Below are positions 8,487 to 16,620 of a DNA stretch of 64,000 bases, piece after piece (position 1 is the stretch's first letter; each line of letters opens with the position of its first letter). Made by a program: the position numbers and the translations under genes. Below the pieces are notes generated by a model. The model saw only the letters and a list, made by a program, of their open reading frames with translations, was not told the origin of the DNA and did not search any database. Source of the DNA: Kibdelosporangium banguiense (GTDB lineage: Bacteria > Actinomycetota > Actinomycetes > Mycobacteriales > Pseudonocardiaceae); the NCBI RefSeq assembly GCF_017876405.1, contig NZ_JAGINW010000001.1, positions 11,297,203 to 11,361,202 on the forward strand. Direction: 5' to 3'.

Positions 8487-8966
8487 TTGAACATGGGTGG
8501 CTTGTCGCGCAGGTCGGCGATTCTCGCAGTGCCCGCGGCCGCGGCCGGGACGGCCGCCGTCACCGCAGGCCCGAGATCCATTCAGACTGTCAGCTTCAAT
8601 TCGACCAGGGCCAAGAACACGCTTCCGCTCAGCCCGCCGGTGGGCGCACCTTTCATCATGTATCTGGCGCTGCGGGACGCCACGGGCGCGTCGATCGGCG
8701 ACGGGTCACTGACCGGGATGGTGGTCGACGTCATCGTCACTGTCCCGCCGAAGCTGGTCGTGCACCTCAAGCTGGTCTTCCGGCTGCCCGGCGGGGAGAT
8801 CCACGCGAGCAGCATGCAGGTCCGGCTGGTGCCTGAGCCTGGCAAGCTGCATCCGCTGGCCATCGTCGGCGGCACCGGTATCCACGCCTCGGCTCGCGGC
8901 GAAGGCACGATCGAGCACGTGACCGCTGACGTCTCAGCGATCACGCTGCACATCGACACGCCTTAG
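8487..8966 (+). CDS. Secreted protein, allene-oxide-cyclase-barrel-like
   Basis: The roughly 159-aa product starts with a Tat-like or Sec signal (LSRRSAILAVPAAAAG) and is therefore exported. The mature part is all beta, ending in IVGGTGIHASARGEGTIEHV, a pattern seen in bacterial dirigent/allene-oxide-cyclase-like barrel proteins where a GGTG.Y..ARG loop recurs. I saw no catalytic residues that I can assign. TTG 8487 has AAGGGA 6 nt upstream; GTG 8481 and ATG 8493 are in-frame alternatives. It stands alone, convergent with the aldo/keto reductase 3 bp away. Confidence 0.6.
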   Translation: MNMGGLSRRSAILAVPAAAAGTAAVTAGPRSIQTVSFNSTRAKNTLPLSPPVGAPFIMYLALRDATGASIGDGSLTGMVVDVIVTVPPKLVVHLKLVFRLPGGEIHASSMQVRLVPEPGKLHPLAIVGGTGIHASARGEGTIEHVTADVSAITLHIDTP

Positions 8967-8969
8967 GTC

Positions 8970-9791
8970 TCAGGCGAAGTGGTCGGGGTCCGGCCCGATC
9001 CGGTGTCCCATGTCCAGTGTGGACACCGCGGTCAGGTCGGACTCGTCCAGCACGAAGCCGAACACGTCGATGTTCTCGGCTATCCGGCTGGGCGTGACCG
9101 ACTTCGGGATCACCACGTTGCCCAGTTGCAGGTGCCAGCGCAGGACCACCTGGGCCGCTGTGCGTCCGTGCTTCTCCGCCACCGCGGTGATCGCCGGGTT
9201 GGTCAGCAGCTCGCCGCCCTGACCCAACGGGCTCCAGGCCTCGGTCGCGATGCCGAGTTTGGCGTGCACCTCTCGCAGTTCGCTCTGCTGCAGGAACGGG
9301 TGCAGTTCGACCTGGTTGACCGCGGGCACGCGGCCGGTCTCGTTGATGATCCGTTCGAGGTGCGCGGGCTGGAAGTTCGACACACCGATGGCGCTGATCC
9401 TGCCCTCGTCGGCCAGCCGGATCAGGGCCTTCCAGCTGCCGACGTAGCGATCCTGCGCAGGCGCGGGCCAGTGGATCAAGTAGAGGTCCAGGTAGTCCAG
9501 GCCGAGCAGCGACACGCTCTTCTCGAAGGCGCGCAGTGTCTCGTCGTACCCCTGGTCGGAGTTCCAGAGCTTGGTGGTGATGAAGAGTTGTTCCCTTGGG
9601 AAGCCAGCGATCGCCTTGCCGACACCTTCCTCGTTGCCGTACGCGGCGGCCGTGTCGATGCTGCGGTAGCCGGCCTGCAACGCGGCGGTGACGGCCTCGG
9701 TGGTCTCCGCCTCCGGGATCTGGAACACGCCGTAGCCGAGCTGCGGCATGTCCACACCGTTGTTGAGCCTGATGGTCGGGATTTCCGGCAC
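8970..9791 (-). CDS. Aldo/keto reductase (AKR5-like 2,5-diketo-gluconate reductase type)
   Basis: The 273-aa NADPH-dependent oxidoreductase has the AKR tetrad: Asp and Tyr in DTAAAYGNE, Lys in TTKLW and His in LIHWP. GVSNFQPAHL and IPKSVTP (cofactor phosphate site) complete the family picture. GTG 9791 has AAAGGA upstream and begins the protein at VPEIPTIRLNNG, as in related reductases; the frame extends further upstream without support. Substrate cannot be told from sequence. No operon partner. Confidence 0.88.
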   Translation of the reverse strand: MPEIPTIRLNNGVDMPQLGYGVFQIPEAETTEAVTAALQAGYRSIDTAAAYGNEEGVGKAIAGFPREQLFITTKLWNSDQGYDETLRAFEKSVSLLGLDYLDLYLIHWPAPAQDRYVGSWKALIRLADEGRISAIGVSNFQPAHLERIINETGRVPAVNQVELHPFLQQSELREVHAKLGIATEAWSPLGQGGELLTNPAITAVAEKHGRTAAQVVLRWHLQLGNVVIPKSVTPSRIAENIDVFGFVLDESDLTAVSTLDMGHRIGPDPDHFA

Positions 9792-9952
9792 TGCGAAGGT
9801 CCTTTCAGCATGACTACCGGCGTGAACAATTGTTGCACACGCCATATATTGCCAACGCTCACTATTTTAACCGACGACGGCGAAGTACGCATGGCAGCGA
9901 GCGTGGGCGAGATGTCCGAAAACGACGCCTTCGTGGCGATACCGTCAACTGC

Positions 9953-10603
9953 ATGCAGCTCGCATTTGTTCTGTACCCAGGAATGACAGCTCTAGACGCG
10001 ATCGGCCCATACGAAGTGCTCCGCGCGATGCCGGACGCCGAGCTCCGCTTCGTCGCCGGCATGCCAGGGCCGGTCGTCACCGACAGCCGCGTCCTCGCTC
10101 TGAACGCAACCCATACGTACGCCGACACGCCTGCGCCCGACCTGGTCCTCGTGCCGGGTGGATCAACCGGGACCCAGGCCGCGATGGCCGACCAGGAACT
10201 GCTCGACTGGCTGCGTGCCGTCCATCCGGCGACCACCTGGACGACGTCGGTGTGCTCGGGCGCGCTGATTCTCGCGGCGGCCGGGCTCCTGCAGGGACTA
10301 CCGGCCACCACGCACTGGATCGCCCAGTCCGCGCTCGGCCATTTCGGCGCGATCTCCCAGCCGGACAAGCGGATCGTGCAGGCAGGCAAGATCGCGACCG
10401 CCGCCGGGGTGTCGGCGGGCATCGATCTCGCGTTGTGGCTCGTCGGGCAGATCCACGGCCCGCAGGAGGCCGAACGTATCCAACTGGAGATCGAATACGA
10501 CCCGCAGCCACCGTACGACACGGGCCACCCAAGCAAGGCCACCGATTCCATGCTGGAGCAGGTCCGGGCCAAACTCATGGCGGCGGCCGCAGCCGGGACC
10601 TGA
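9953..10603 (+). CDS. DJ-1/PfpI-family protein, isonitrile hydratase-like
   Basis: The 216-aa protein has the class I glutamine amidotransferase-like fold with the nucleophile elbow SVCSGALIL (Cys101) and an early acidic residue in IGPYEVL, the arrangement in isonitrile hydratase and related ThiJ/PfpI proteins. ATG 9953 gives the family's normal N-terminus (QLAFVLYPGMTALD). No clear ribosome site precedes it, so the message may be leaderless. Members hydrate isonitriles or act as glyoxalase-like or chaperone-like proteins; I cannot choose among these. Confidence 0.8.
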   Translation: MQLAFVLYPGMTALDAIGPYEVLRAMPDAELRFVAGMPGPVVTDSRVLALNATHTYADTPAPDLVLVPGGSTGTQAAMADQELLDWLRAVHPATTWTTSVCSGALILAAAGLLQGLPATTHWIAQSALGHFGAISQPDKRIVQAGKIATAAGVSAGIDLALWLVGQIHGPQEAERIQLEIEYDPQPPYDTGHPSKATDSMLEQVRAKLMAAAAAGT

Positions 10604-10671
10604 CCAACCGGACCCCTTCGTACACTCTTTCGGTCCACGCGGGAAGTCTCGTTGGTGATGTACTCACAAGC

Positions 10672-11907
10672 ATGCGCCGAATCGTCATCGTGGGGGCCGG
10701 ACAAGCGGGAATGCTGCTCGCCTTGGGACTCCAGCGACATGGATACCAGATCACCGTCGTCACCGACCGGTCCGCCGAGGAGCTGCGGACCGGTCGTGTG
10801 TTGTCCAACCAGTGCATGTTCGACAAGGCTTTGCGGTTCGAACGCGACCAGGGACTGAATTTCTGGGACGGTCGGGTCCCGCCGGTGAACGGGATCGCGT
10901 TCGGTGCTGCCGGTGAGGCTGGCACGACGAGCCCTGCGATCTCCTGGCAGGCACCGCTGGACAACCCCGGGCAGTCGGTGGACCAGCGCGTCAAGATGTC
11001 CGATTGGTTGACCGAATTCGCCGATCGCGGCGGTGAAGTCCGGTTCAGCCGGATGACGCCCGAGGATCTCGAAGAGCTGGCCCGGGAGTTCGAACTCGTC
11101 CTCGTCGCGGCCGGCCGCGGCCCGCAGTTCGGCAAGTTGTTCGCCCGCGACGATTCCCGTTCGGTGTTCTCCGAACCGCAGCGCGGGATCTCACTGATTT
11201 ACGTGGTGCCGACCGGCTCTGAGGCACCCGACTGGTATCAGGGTGTCACGTTCGGCCTGTGCGCCGACGGCGAGTTCTTCTCCCTGCCGGTGCTGAGCGT
11301 GAACGGACCGGTCCACGGCCTGTACTTCTCCGGTATCAACGGCGGCCCGATCGACTGCTGGTCGGACATCACCGACGCCGGCCAGTTCTTCGAGCAGGCC
11401 GAGAAGGTCCTGCGCAACCACTTCCCCTGGCTGGCCCCGATCACCGAGGGCACGCAACCCGCCGGGCCGCTGGACTTCCTGCACGGCAGGATCAGCCCGG
11501 TGGTCCGCGACGCGGTCGGCACGCTGGACTCCGGCGCGAAAGTCCTCGCCATGGGCGACACAGCCGTGACCAACGACCCCATCGCCGGTCAGGGCGCCAA
11601 CATGGCCGCCCACTGCGCCGCAGCCTATCAGCGCACAATCCTCGAGCAGGGCGCCGAACCCTTCGACGAGCAGTTCATGCGCCGCAGCTTCGATCGCTTC
11701 TGGGACACCGCCCAGCACGCCACCCGCTTCTCCAACGACCTGCTGCTACCGGCGCCCCGGCACGTCGTGGCCACCCTCGCGACCGCGCAGACCGTCCCCG
11801 CGGTGGCGCACCGGTTCGCTCAACTGTTCAACGATCCCAGCGACTACACCGGCTGGCTCACCGATGAAGCCGCCGCCATGCAGTACCTCACGGCGGCTTC
11901 CCAGTAA
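10672..11907 (+). CDS. Styrene/indole monooxygenase-type flavoprotein (StyA-like)
   Basis: The 411-aa protein begins with the FAD-binding IVIVGAGQAGMLLALGL and has the second flavin motif GDTAVTNDPIAGQGANMA. The mid-region NQCMFDKAL...RERDQGLNFW-type segment is typical of StyA epoxidases, two-component monooxygenases that need a separate flavin reductase. No StyB-like reductase gene is in the window, so the partner must be elsewhere. ATG 10672 is the natural start; the frame extends 140 codons upstream only because the preceding gene is GC-rich. It ends 6 bp from the convergent eCIS cap gene. Confidence 0.85.
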   Translation: MRRIVIVGAGQAGMLLALGLQRHGYQITVVTDRSAEELRTGRVLSNQCMFDKALRFERDQGLNFWDGRVPPVNGIAFGAAGEAGTTSPAISWQAPLDNPGQSVDQRVKMSDWLTEFADRGGEVRFSRMTPEDLEELAREFELVLVAAGRGPQFGKLFARDDSRSVFSEPQRGISLIYVVPTGSEAPDWYQGVTFGLCADGEFFSLPVLSVNGPVHGLYFSGINGGPIDCWSDITDAGQFFEQAEKVLRNHFPWLAPITEGTQPAGPLDFLHGRISPVVRDAVGTLDSGAKVLAMGDTAVTNDPIAGQGANMAAHCAAAYQRTILEQGAEPFDEQFMRRSFDRFWDTAQHATRFSNDLLLPAPRHVVATLATAQTVPAVAHRFAQLFNDPSDYTGWLTDEAAAMQYLTAASQ

Positions 11908-11913
11908 CACGGG

Positions 11914-12714
11914 TCAGGAAGACGTGCGTCGGCCTCGCTTCGCGGCGGGCGGGGCCTTCAGCTCCACTGGGCCGGTTGCCGGGACCTCACCGCGTGGCTT
12001 GCCGTTGACGGTGATCTTGTCGCCGGGTTCGGCCTGGACGAAGAACTTGCCGTCCTCGTCGATCTCGGCGGCGCCGTGCTCGGTGGCGATGATCGTGCCG
12101 GGCTCCTCGGTGGTCTGGCCGGCGACGAAGTTGCGTTCCGATGAGACGGTGTCGCCGGCGGAGGTGATGATCGCGTAGCGGTGCACGGGCGGGCCGACGG
12201 GCAGCATGATGGCACTGTCCACTGTGGCCGTCACCTTGACGTCGAGACCCGGTTTGAGCTGTCCGCCCAGCGCCGACCAGAAGTCGGAGTTGTCCCGGCC
12301 GTCGCCCGAGGCGATCTCGATCGTCGGCACGGGCTGGATCTTCTGGTACGAGCCCTGCAGGTACTCGGTCTCGATCTCGCTGTGCAGCAACAGGGCCGAC
12401 ATCGTCGCGCCGAGCAGTGAGTGCTCGTCGCGGATGTCGGCGGTCCACGCCGTCACCAGGTACCGGCAGTCCACTCTGGGCAGCGGGAAACGCCGGTGCG
12501 GGCGGCCGTTCTCGTCGTGCACCGTCTCCAGACCGAACTCACGGTCGGTGATGTTGCGGCGCACGTCCCAGAGGTACATGTTGATCGTCGGCCGGGACAC
12601 CCGGGCCGACCAGTCCTTGTCCGGCGCGTCGAAGGAGATGTCCACCTCGCGTTTGGGCAACGGCACGACCGCGCGCAGGAACTCCTCAAGGGACTCGTCA
12701 AGCAGGTTCAGCAT
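11914..12714 (-). CDS. eCIS DUF4255 (Pvc16-type) cap/terminator protein
   Basis: The 266-aa protein starts LNLLDESLEEFLRAVVP and contains SRPTINMYLWDVRRNI, RVDCRYLVTAWT and LLGATMSALL, the pattern of the DUF4255/Pvc16 N-terminal domain. In contractile injection systems this protein caps the distal end of the sheath-tube. The C-terminal part (from about residue 170) is a beta-rich Ig-like extension ending in a basic KRGRRTSS tail. ATG 12714 matches family starts; ATG 12726 is possible. It overlaps the AAA+ gene by 17 bp, so cap and ATPase are co-translated. The gene is 21 kb from the rest of the structural operon. Confidence 0.88.
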   Translation of the reverse strand: MLNLLDESLEEFLRAVVPLPKREVDISFDAPDKDWSARVSRPTINMYLWDVRRNITDREFGLETVHDENGRPHRRFPLPRVDCRYLVTAWTADIRDEHSLLGATMSALLLHSEIETEYLQGSYQKIQPVPTIEIASGDGRDNSDFWSALGGQLKPGLDVKVTATVDSAIMLPVGPPVHRYAIITSAGDTVSSERNFVAGQTTEEPGTIIATEHGAAEIDEDGKFFVQAEPGDKITVNGKPRGEVPATGPVELKAPPAAKRGRRTSS

Positions 12715-14656
12715 CGCCGTCCCCATTCACCAGTTTGAAATAGCGGTCGAACTCGGCCTCGGTCCGCAGCCGCCCCAGTTTCTGAAATTCCCGCTTCAGC
12801 GAGAGGGCGACGCGTTCCATGGTCACCGGGCCGGCCTCGTCGGCGGCGAGAAAACCCGCGCCGAGCGCGGCGTTGCGGATGATCCCGCCGGTGATCCGGA
12901 ACTGTTTGGCCAGGAAGTCGAAATCCAGGTCGTGCACGGGCGCGCTCGCGGGGAACGCCTGGCGCCAGATCTGCTTGCGCTGCGGCTCGTCCGGCGCCTC
13001 GAAGTCGATCGCCACGGAGATCCTACGCAGGAACGCGTCGTCGATGTTGCGCTGCAGGTTGGTGGCCATCACCACGAGCCCGTCGTAGGACTCCAGGCGC
13101 TGCAACAGGTACGCGACCTCGATGTTGGCGTATCGGTCGTGCGCGTCGCTGACCTCGGATCGCTTGCCGAACAAGGAATCCGCCTCGTCGAAGAACAGCA
13201 CGAGGTCGCCCGCCGCGGCCGCGCCGAAGATCCGTTCCAGGTTCTTCTCGGTCTCGCCGATGTACTTGCTGACCACCGACGAGAGGTCCACTTTGTACAG
13301 ATCCAGGCCGAGCTCACCGGCGATGATCTCGGCGGCGAGCGTCTTTCCGGTACCGGACGGCCCGGAGAACAGCGCGACCACGCCGGTCGACGGCAATGGG
13401 GAGAATCCCCACTCCCGGTAGACCAAGGAGCGACGCTTGTAGCGGGCGATCAGTTCCCGGATCTGCGCGGTCTGATCACCGGGCAACACCAGGTCCGACA
13501 TCGTCCTCTTCGGACGGATTCGGACCGACAAGCCGTCGAGGTGCCCACCGGCCAGCCGCCGCACGCCCGACGCGACCTGCGCCGCGTTGCCCGCGGAAGC
13601 CGCGGTCACCAGCCGCAATTGCTCACGGGACAACGGGAAAGCCGGATCCGGCGGCACGCCAAGGGCTTGCCGCCAGTCCGCTTCCTCGGCCAGCCCGGAC
13701 TCCAGCCGGACCTCCTGCCAGGATCGACGCGGCAGAGCGTCCAGCGCGAGCTCCCGCGGCGAGCTGAGCACCCAGCTCAGATGCGCGGCCCGATCGATCC
13801 GGTCGGCCGCCGTCCGGCTGGGCGGATCCTCCAGCTCCAGCACGATCGCCCGGTCCCCCACCCCGGCCTCCCGGACCACCGCGGCCCACTCGGCCGGCGA
13901 CGACGGGACTGGGCAGACCAGCAAAGCCTTGCCAGGCCAGCGTTCGCGCACCGCGGCCAGCCTGCTGTCCGGGTCGGCACCGGTGACCAGCAGCAGCTCC
14001 GCCGAAACCGGGCCGCTGCCAACGGGATCCAAGCGCCGGGTACCGGCCGGGAGGCCGGTGTCGGCCGAGTCGTCCCCGGCGAGCGCCCACGTCAGCCGGG
14101 GCGCGGGCCAGCACATCCTGGTCGCCCATGGGCCTTCGGTGCCGATCTCGATCAGCTCGGCCGTCCGCAGCCGCGCGTCCGGTGCGACACAACGGGCCCC
14201 GGATTCGAGCATGCGGGACAGGCTCGCGACGGTCAGCCGCGGCAACTGCACGTTGTCCTGGAAATACGCGACCAGCCGCATCCGGTGCGGCGAGCGTTCC
14301 ACCGCCAGCAGCAAAGCCAACGCTTGCGCGGCCTGCTCGTCCAATTGCGCAGTACGGACGAGCCGGTCGAATGTGGAGCGCTCTTCGGCGAGCGATTCGC
14401 TGAACTGCTTACGCGCCAGGACAAGTTCCGGCTCGAGCTGTTGCAGCAACGCCTCGACGCGTTGCGCCGCAGGGCCGGACGCGCCGGGCAGCTCGGCCAG
14501 GATCCGGTCGACCTCGTCGTGTCCGATGTAGAGGCCCGCGAAGTCGTGCGGCAACAGGCCTTCGCCCAACCGGCACACCAAAGCCTCGCGCTGCAGCAGC
14601 GTATCGGCCATCACCTGCCACGGCGGCGCTGATCGCAGCCGGTCCTCGTCGCGCAC
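12698..14656 (-). CDS. eCIS-associated AAA+ ATPase (Pvc15-type)
   Basis: The roughly 652-aa protein has a long N-terminal helical region, then an AAA+ module around residues 410-600: Walker A GPSGTGKTLAAE, Walker B VLFFDEADSLFGKRSEV, sensor MATNLQRNIDDAFLRRI with the arginine finger region. This is the ATPase found beside the cap protein in PVC, AFP and Streptomyces CIS loci, thought to assist assembly. GTG 14656 is chosen (MRDEDRLRSAPP); the frame upstream runs into the promoter region, and support for any start is modest. It is divergent from the peptidoglycan hydrolase gene, and an inverted repeat shared with the sheath promoter lies 67 nt upstream. Confidence 0.9.
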   Translation of the reverse strand: MRDEDRLRSAPPWQVMADTLLQREALVCRLGEGLLPHDFAGLYIGHDEVDRILAELPGASGPAAQRVEALLQQLEPELVLARKQFSESLAEERSTFDRLVRTAQLDEQAAQALALLLAVERSPHRMRLVAYFQDNVQLPRLTVASLSRMLESGARCVAPDARLRTAELIEIGTEGPWATRMCWPAPRLTWALAGDDSADTGLPAGTRRLDPVGSGPVSAELLLVTGADPDSRLAAVRERWPGKALLVCPVPSSPAEWAAVVREAGVGDRAIVLELEDPPSRTAADRIDRAAHLSWVLSSPRELALDALPRRSWQEVRLESGLAEEADWRQALGVPPDPAFPLSREQLRLVTAASAGNAAQVASGVRRLAGGHLDGLSVRIRPKRTMSDLVLPGDQTAQIRELIARYKRRSLVYREWGFSPLPSTGVVALFSGPSGTGKTLAAEIIAGELGLDLYKVDLSSVVSKYIGETEKNLERIFGAAAAGDLVLFFDEADSLFGKRSEVSDAHDRYANIEVAYLLQRLESYDGLVVMATNLQRNIDDAFLRRISVAIDFEAPDEPQRKQIWRQAFPASAPVHDLDFDFLAKQFRITGGIIRNAALGAGFLAADEAGPVTMERVALSLKREFQKLGRLRTEAEFDRYFKLVNGDGDAEPA

Positions 14657-14723
14657 GTCACCCCCGGCCCTTTCACGGCTTTTGGCCGAAGTTAACACCA
14701 ACCGGGGCCAACCAGCGCAAACC

Positions 14724-14739
14724 GTGCCCTTTTGGGCAC
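14724..14739. promoter_or_regulatory. Inverted repeat GTGCCC-TTTT-GGGCAC in a divergent eCIS promoter
   Basis: Six-base arms flank TTTT. The 12-bp core GCCCTTTTGGGC recurs at 47251-47262 upstream of the sheath gene. Here it is 67 nt upstream of the AAA+ start and 45 nt upstream of the hydrolase start. A related CGGC-TTTTG-GCCG repeat lies at 14676-14688. A CATAAT hexamer (14773-14778) ends 6 bases before the hydrolase ATG and could be a -10 for a leaderless message. Most likely a regulator site. Confidence 0.55.
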
Positions 14740-14784
14740 ACGAAATGCCACCCACGCACCCGTCACGTCAAACATAATGGACGT

Positions 14785-16620
14785 ATGGCGCGATACACGG
14801 CGGAGCAGATCTACGCGTTCGCGCGCGAAGCCGGTTTCTCCCCGGATCGTGCCGCGACGATGACTGCGATCGCCCTGGCCGAGTCCAGGGGGAACAGCTC
14901 AGCACACAATCCGGTCGGGGAGAACAGCAAAGGCCTCTGGCAGATCAACCAGCGGGCCCACCCGGCCTTCGAGTCGGTGGACCTGTTCGACCCCGTGCAG
15001 AACGCCCGCGCGGCGTTCAAGGTCTCCCACGGCGGCGACGACATCTCGCCCTGGACGACCACGCACAAGGGCGCGGCCGCGAAATACCTGCGCTACAAGA
15101 TGGAAGCGCAAGCCGCAGCAGCCTCGTACGGCGACGGCCCGAACCGTGGCATGTGGGAGGGCGTGTCCGGCTACGGCGACCACACGTCCGCAGGCGATGC
15201 GCGTGGCGGCGGTCCAGGCGTAGCGCCAACGCCATCCACCGCCACGTCGACCGCAGCTGCCAGCGACAACGTGAACGTCCAGCAGGTCGCCGCGCCCAAC
15301 GCGGCAGCCGCAGGCATCGAGCACGGTGAAGCGTCCGGTGTCCCGCTGGACTCGGACCTGCTCGCCGGTCGCGACGCGGCGCTCGGCACTGCTGCGAACC
15401 CGGGTACTGCGCAGCCGGCAGGCACCGGCGCCCCCGGGACACAGGACGTGCAAGGCGTCACCGGCACCGGCGTGCCCACCCAACCCGGCAGCAACGTGCC
15501 GGTCCAACCAGGCGACGGTGTCCCGGTCCAGCCGGGTAGCAATGTGCCGGTCCAGCCTGGGATACCGGGCCAGCCCGCGATACCCGGTCAACCCGGCGTG
15601 CCCGGTGTCCCTGGCCAGCCGGGCGTTCCTGGCCAGCCGGGCGTTCCCGGCGTTCCCGCGCAGGGTGCCGGAGACCGGGGCGCGGCCTCGGGCGTTCCGT
15701 TGGACGAGCAGCTCGCGGCGGCGGCGCAGTCCGCCGCGGCACCTGCGCCGACCCCTGTTTCGCCGGTGGCCAACCAGGGTGTCGTGCCACAGCAGCAGCA
15801 GGTGGCGGGCGGTGACGCGAGCAAGCTGCAGACGTTCCTCAACTCCGCGGTCGCCCAGACCGGCGACAAGTACGTCTTCGGCCACGAGGTCAACGCCAAC
15901 GACCCCAACCCGAGCGTGTTCGACTGCTCGGAGCTGGTCGAATGGGCCTCGGCCCAGGCCGGCGTGAAGATGCCCGACGGTTCGTGGCTGCAGTACCGGG
16001 AGCTGGCCAAGGAAGGCACCACCATGTCGGTGGAGCAGGCGCTCAAGACCCCGGGCGCGTTGCTCTTCAGCTTCTCCTCCGACCCGATGACCGGTGGTCG
16101 CCCGTCGGCCGCGCACGTGGCGATCAGCCTCGGCAACGGCAAGACGATCGAGGCCAGGGGCACCCAGTACGGCGTCGGGTCGTGGGAGGCGAATACCAAA
16201 CGGTTCCAGTACGCCGGTTACATCCCGGAGATGGGCGCAGGCATCGGTGGCGTCCCGCCCGCTCCCCCGCCGCAGCAACCGCCAGTCGACGGGTTCACCC
16301 ACCGGCTGACCACAGACCCGATCCAGATGGACCGCAACCCGTCTGTCGTCGCCGCCAGCCACACGATAACCAGCGCGGATCCGCCACCGGAGCCGATCGC
16401 GCTGCCGCAGGCGCCACCGCCGATCGACCTGAACGCGCCCCCGGGTGACGCGGCGGCCGCAGTGCCGTTGGACCGGACCGAGGCCTCGTCGAACCACGAC
16501 CTCGACCAGGACAACCAGGACGACCTTCTGCAGCACATCCAGGACTGGGTGGCCCCGCAGGACCACTCGGTGCCTGACCAGCACGACGATTACCACGACA
16601 ACCTCCCTGGGCACACATGA
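14785..16620 (+). CDS. Two-domain peptidoglycan hydrolase (lysozyme-like + NlpC/P60) with collagen-like linker
   Basis: The 611-aa protein begins directly with a lytic-transglycosylase/lysozyme-like domain (residues 5-115; IALAESRGNSS with catalytic Glu33, GLWQIN). An Ala-rich linker follows, then a Pro-Gly collagen-like stretch (about 225-300, repeats of QPGVPGVPG). An NlpC/P60-type peptidase comes next (about 345-480; Cys381 in FDCSELVEWA, His444 in AAHVAISLG), then a Pro-rich acidic tail. There is no signal peptide, unusual for a wall hydrolase; such a layout resembles phage tail lysins, so it may travel with the injection machine. Its TGA overlaps the next ATG (ATGA), coupling it to the dynamin genes. 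Confidence 0.85.
   Translation: MARYTAEQIYAFAREAGFSPDRAATMTAIALAESRGNSSAHNPVGENSKGLWQINQRAHPAFESVDLFDPVQNARAAFKVSHGGDDISPWTTTHKGAAAKYLRYKMEAQAAAASYGDGPNRGMWEGVSGYGDHTSAGDARGGGPGVAPTPSTATSTAAASDNVNVQQVAAPNAAAAGIEHGEASGVPLDSDLLAGRDAALGTAANPGTAQPAGTGAPGTQDVQGVTGTGVPTQPGSNVPVQPGDGVPVQPGSNVPVQPGIPGQPAIPGQPGVPGVPGQPGVPGQPGVPGVPAQGAGDRGAASGVPLDEQLAAAAQSAAAPAPTPVSPVANQGVVPQQQQVAGGDASKLQTFLNSAVAQTGDKYVFGHEVNANDPNPSVFDCSELVEWASAQAGVKMPDGSWLQYRELAKEGTTMSVEQALKTPGALLFSFSSDPMTGGRPSAAHVAISLGNGKTIEARGTQYGVGSWEANTKRFQYAGYIPEMGAGIGGVPPAPPPQQPPVDGFTHRLTTDPIQMDRNPSVVAASHTITSADPPPEPIALPQAPPPIDLNAPPGDAAAAVPLDRTEASSNHDLDQDNQDDLLQHIQDWVAPQDHSVPDQHDDYHDNLPGHT

Noticed and set aside
12206..14632. An 808-codon + strand frame across the AAA+ gene
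   Set aside because: Antisense to Walker motifs, with no start signal and low-complexity composition.
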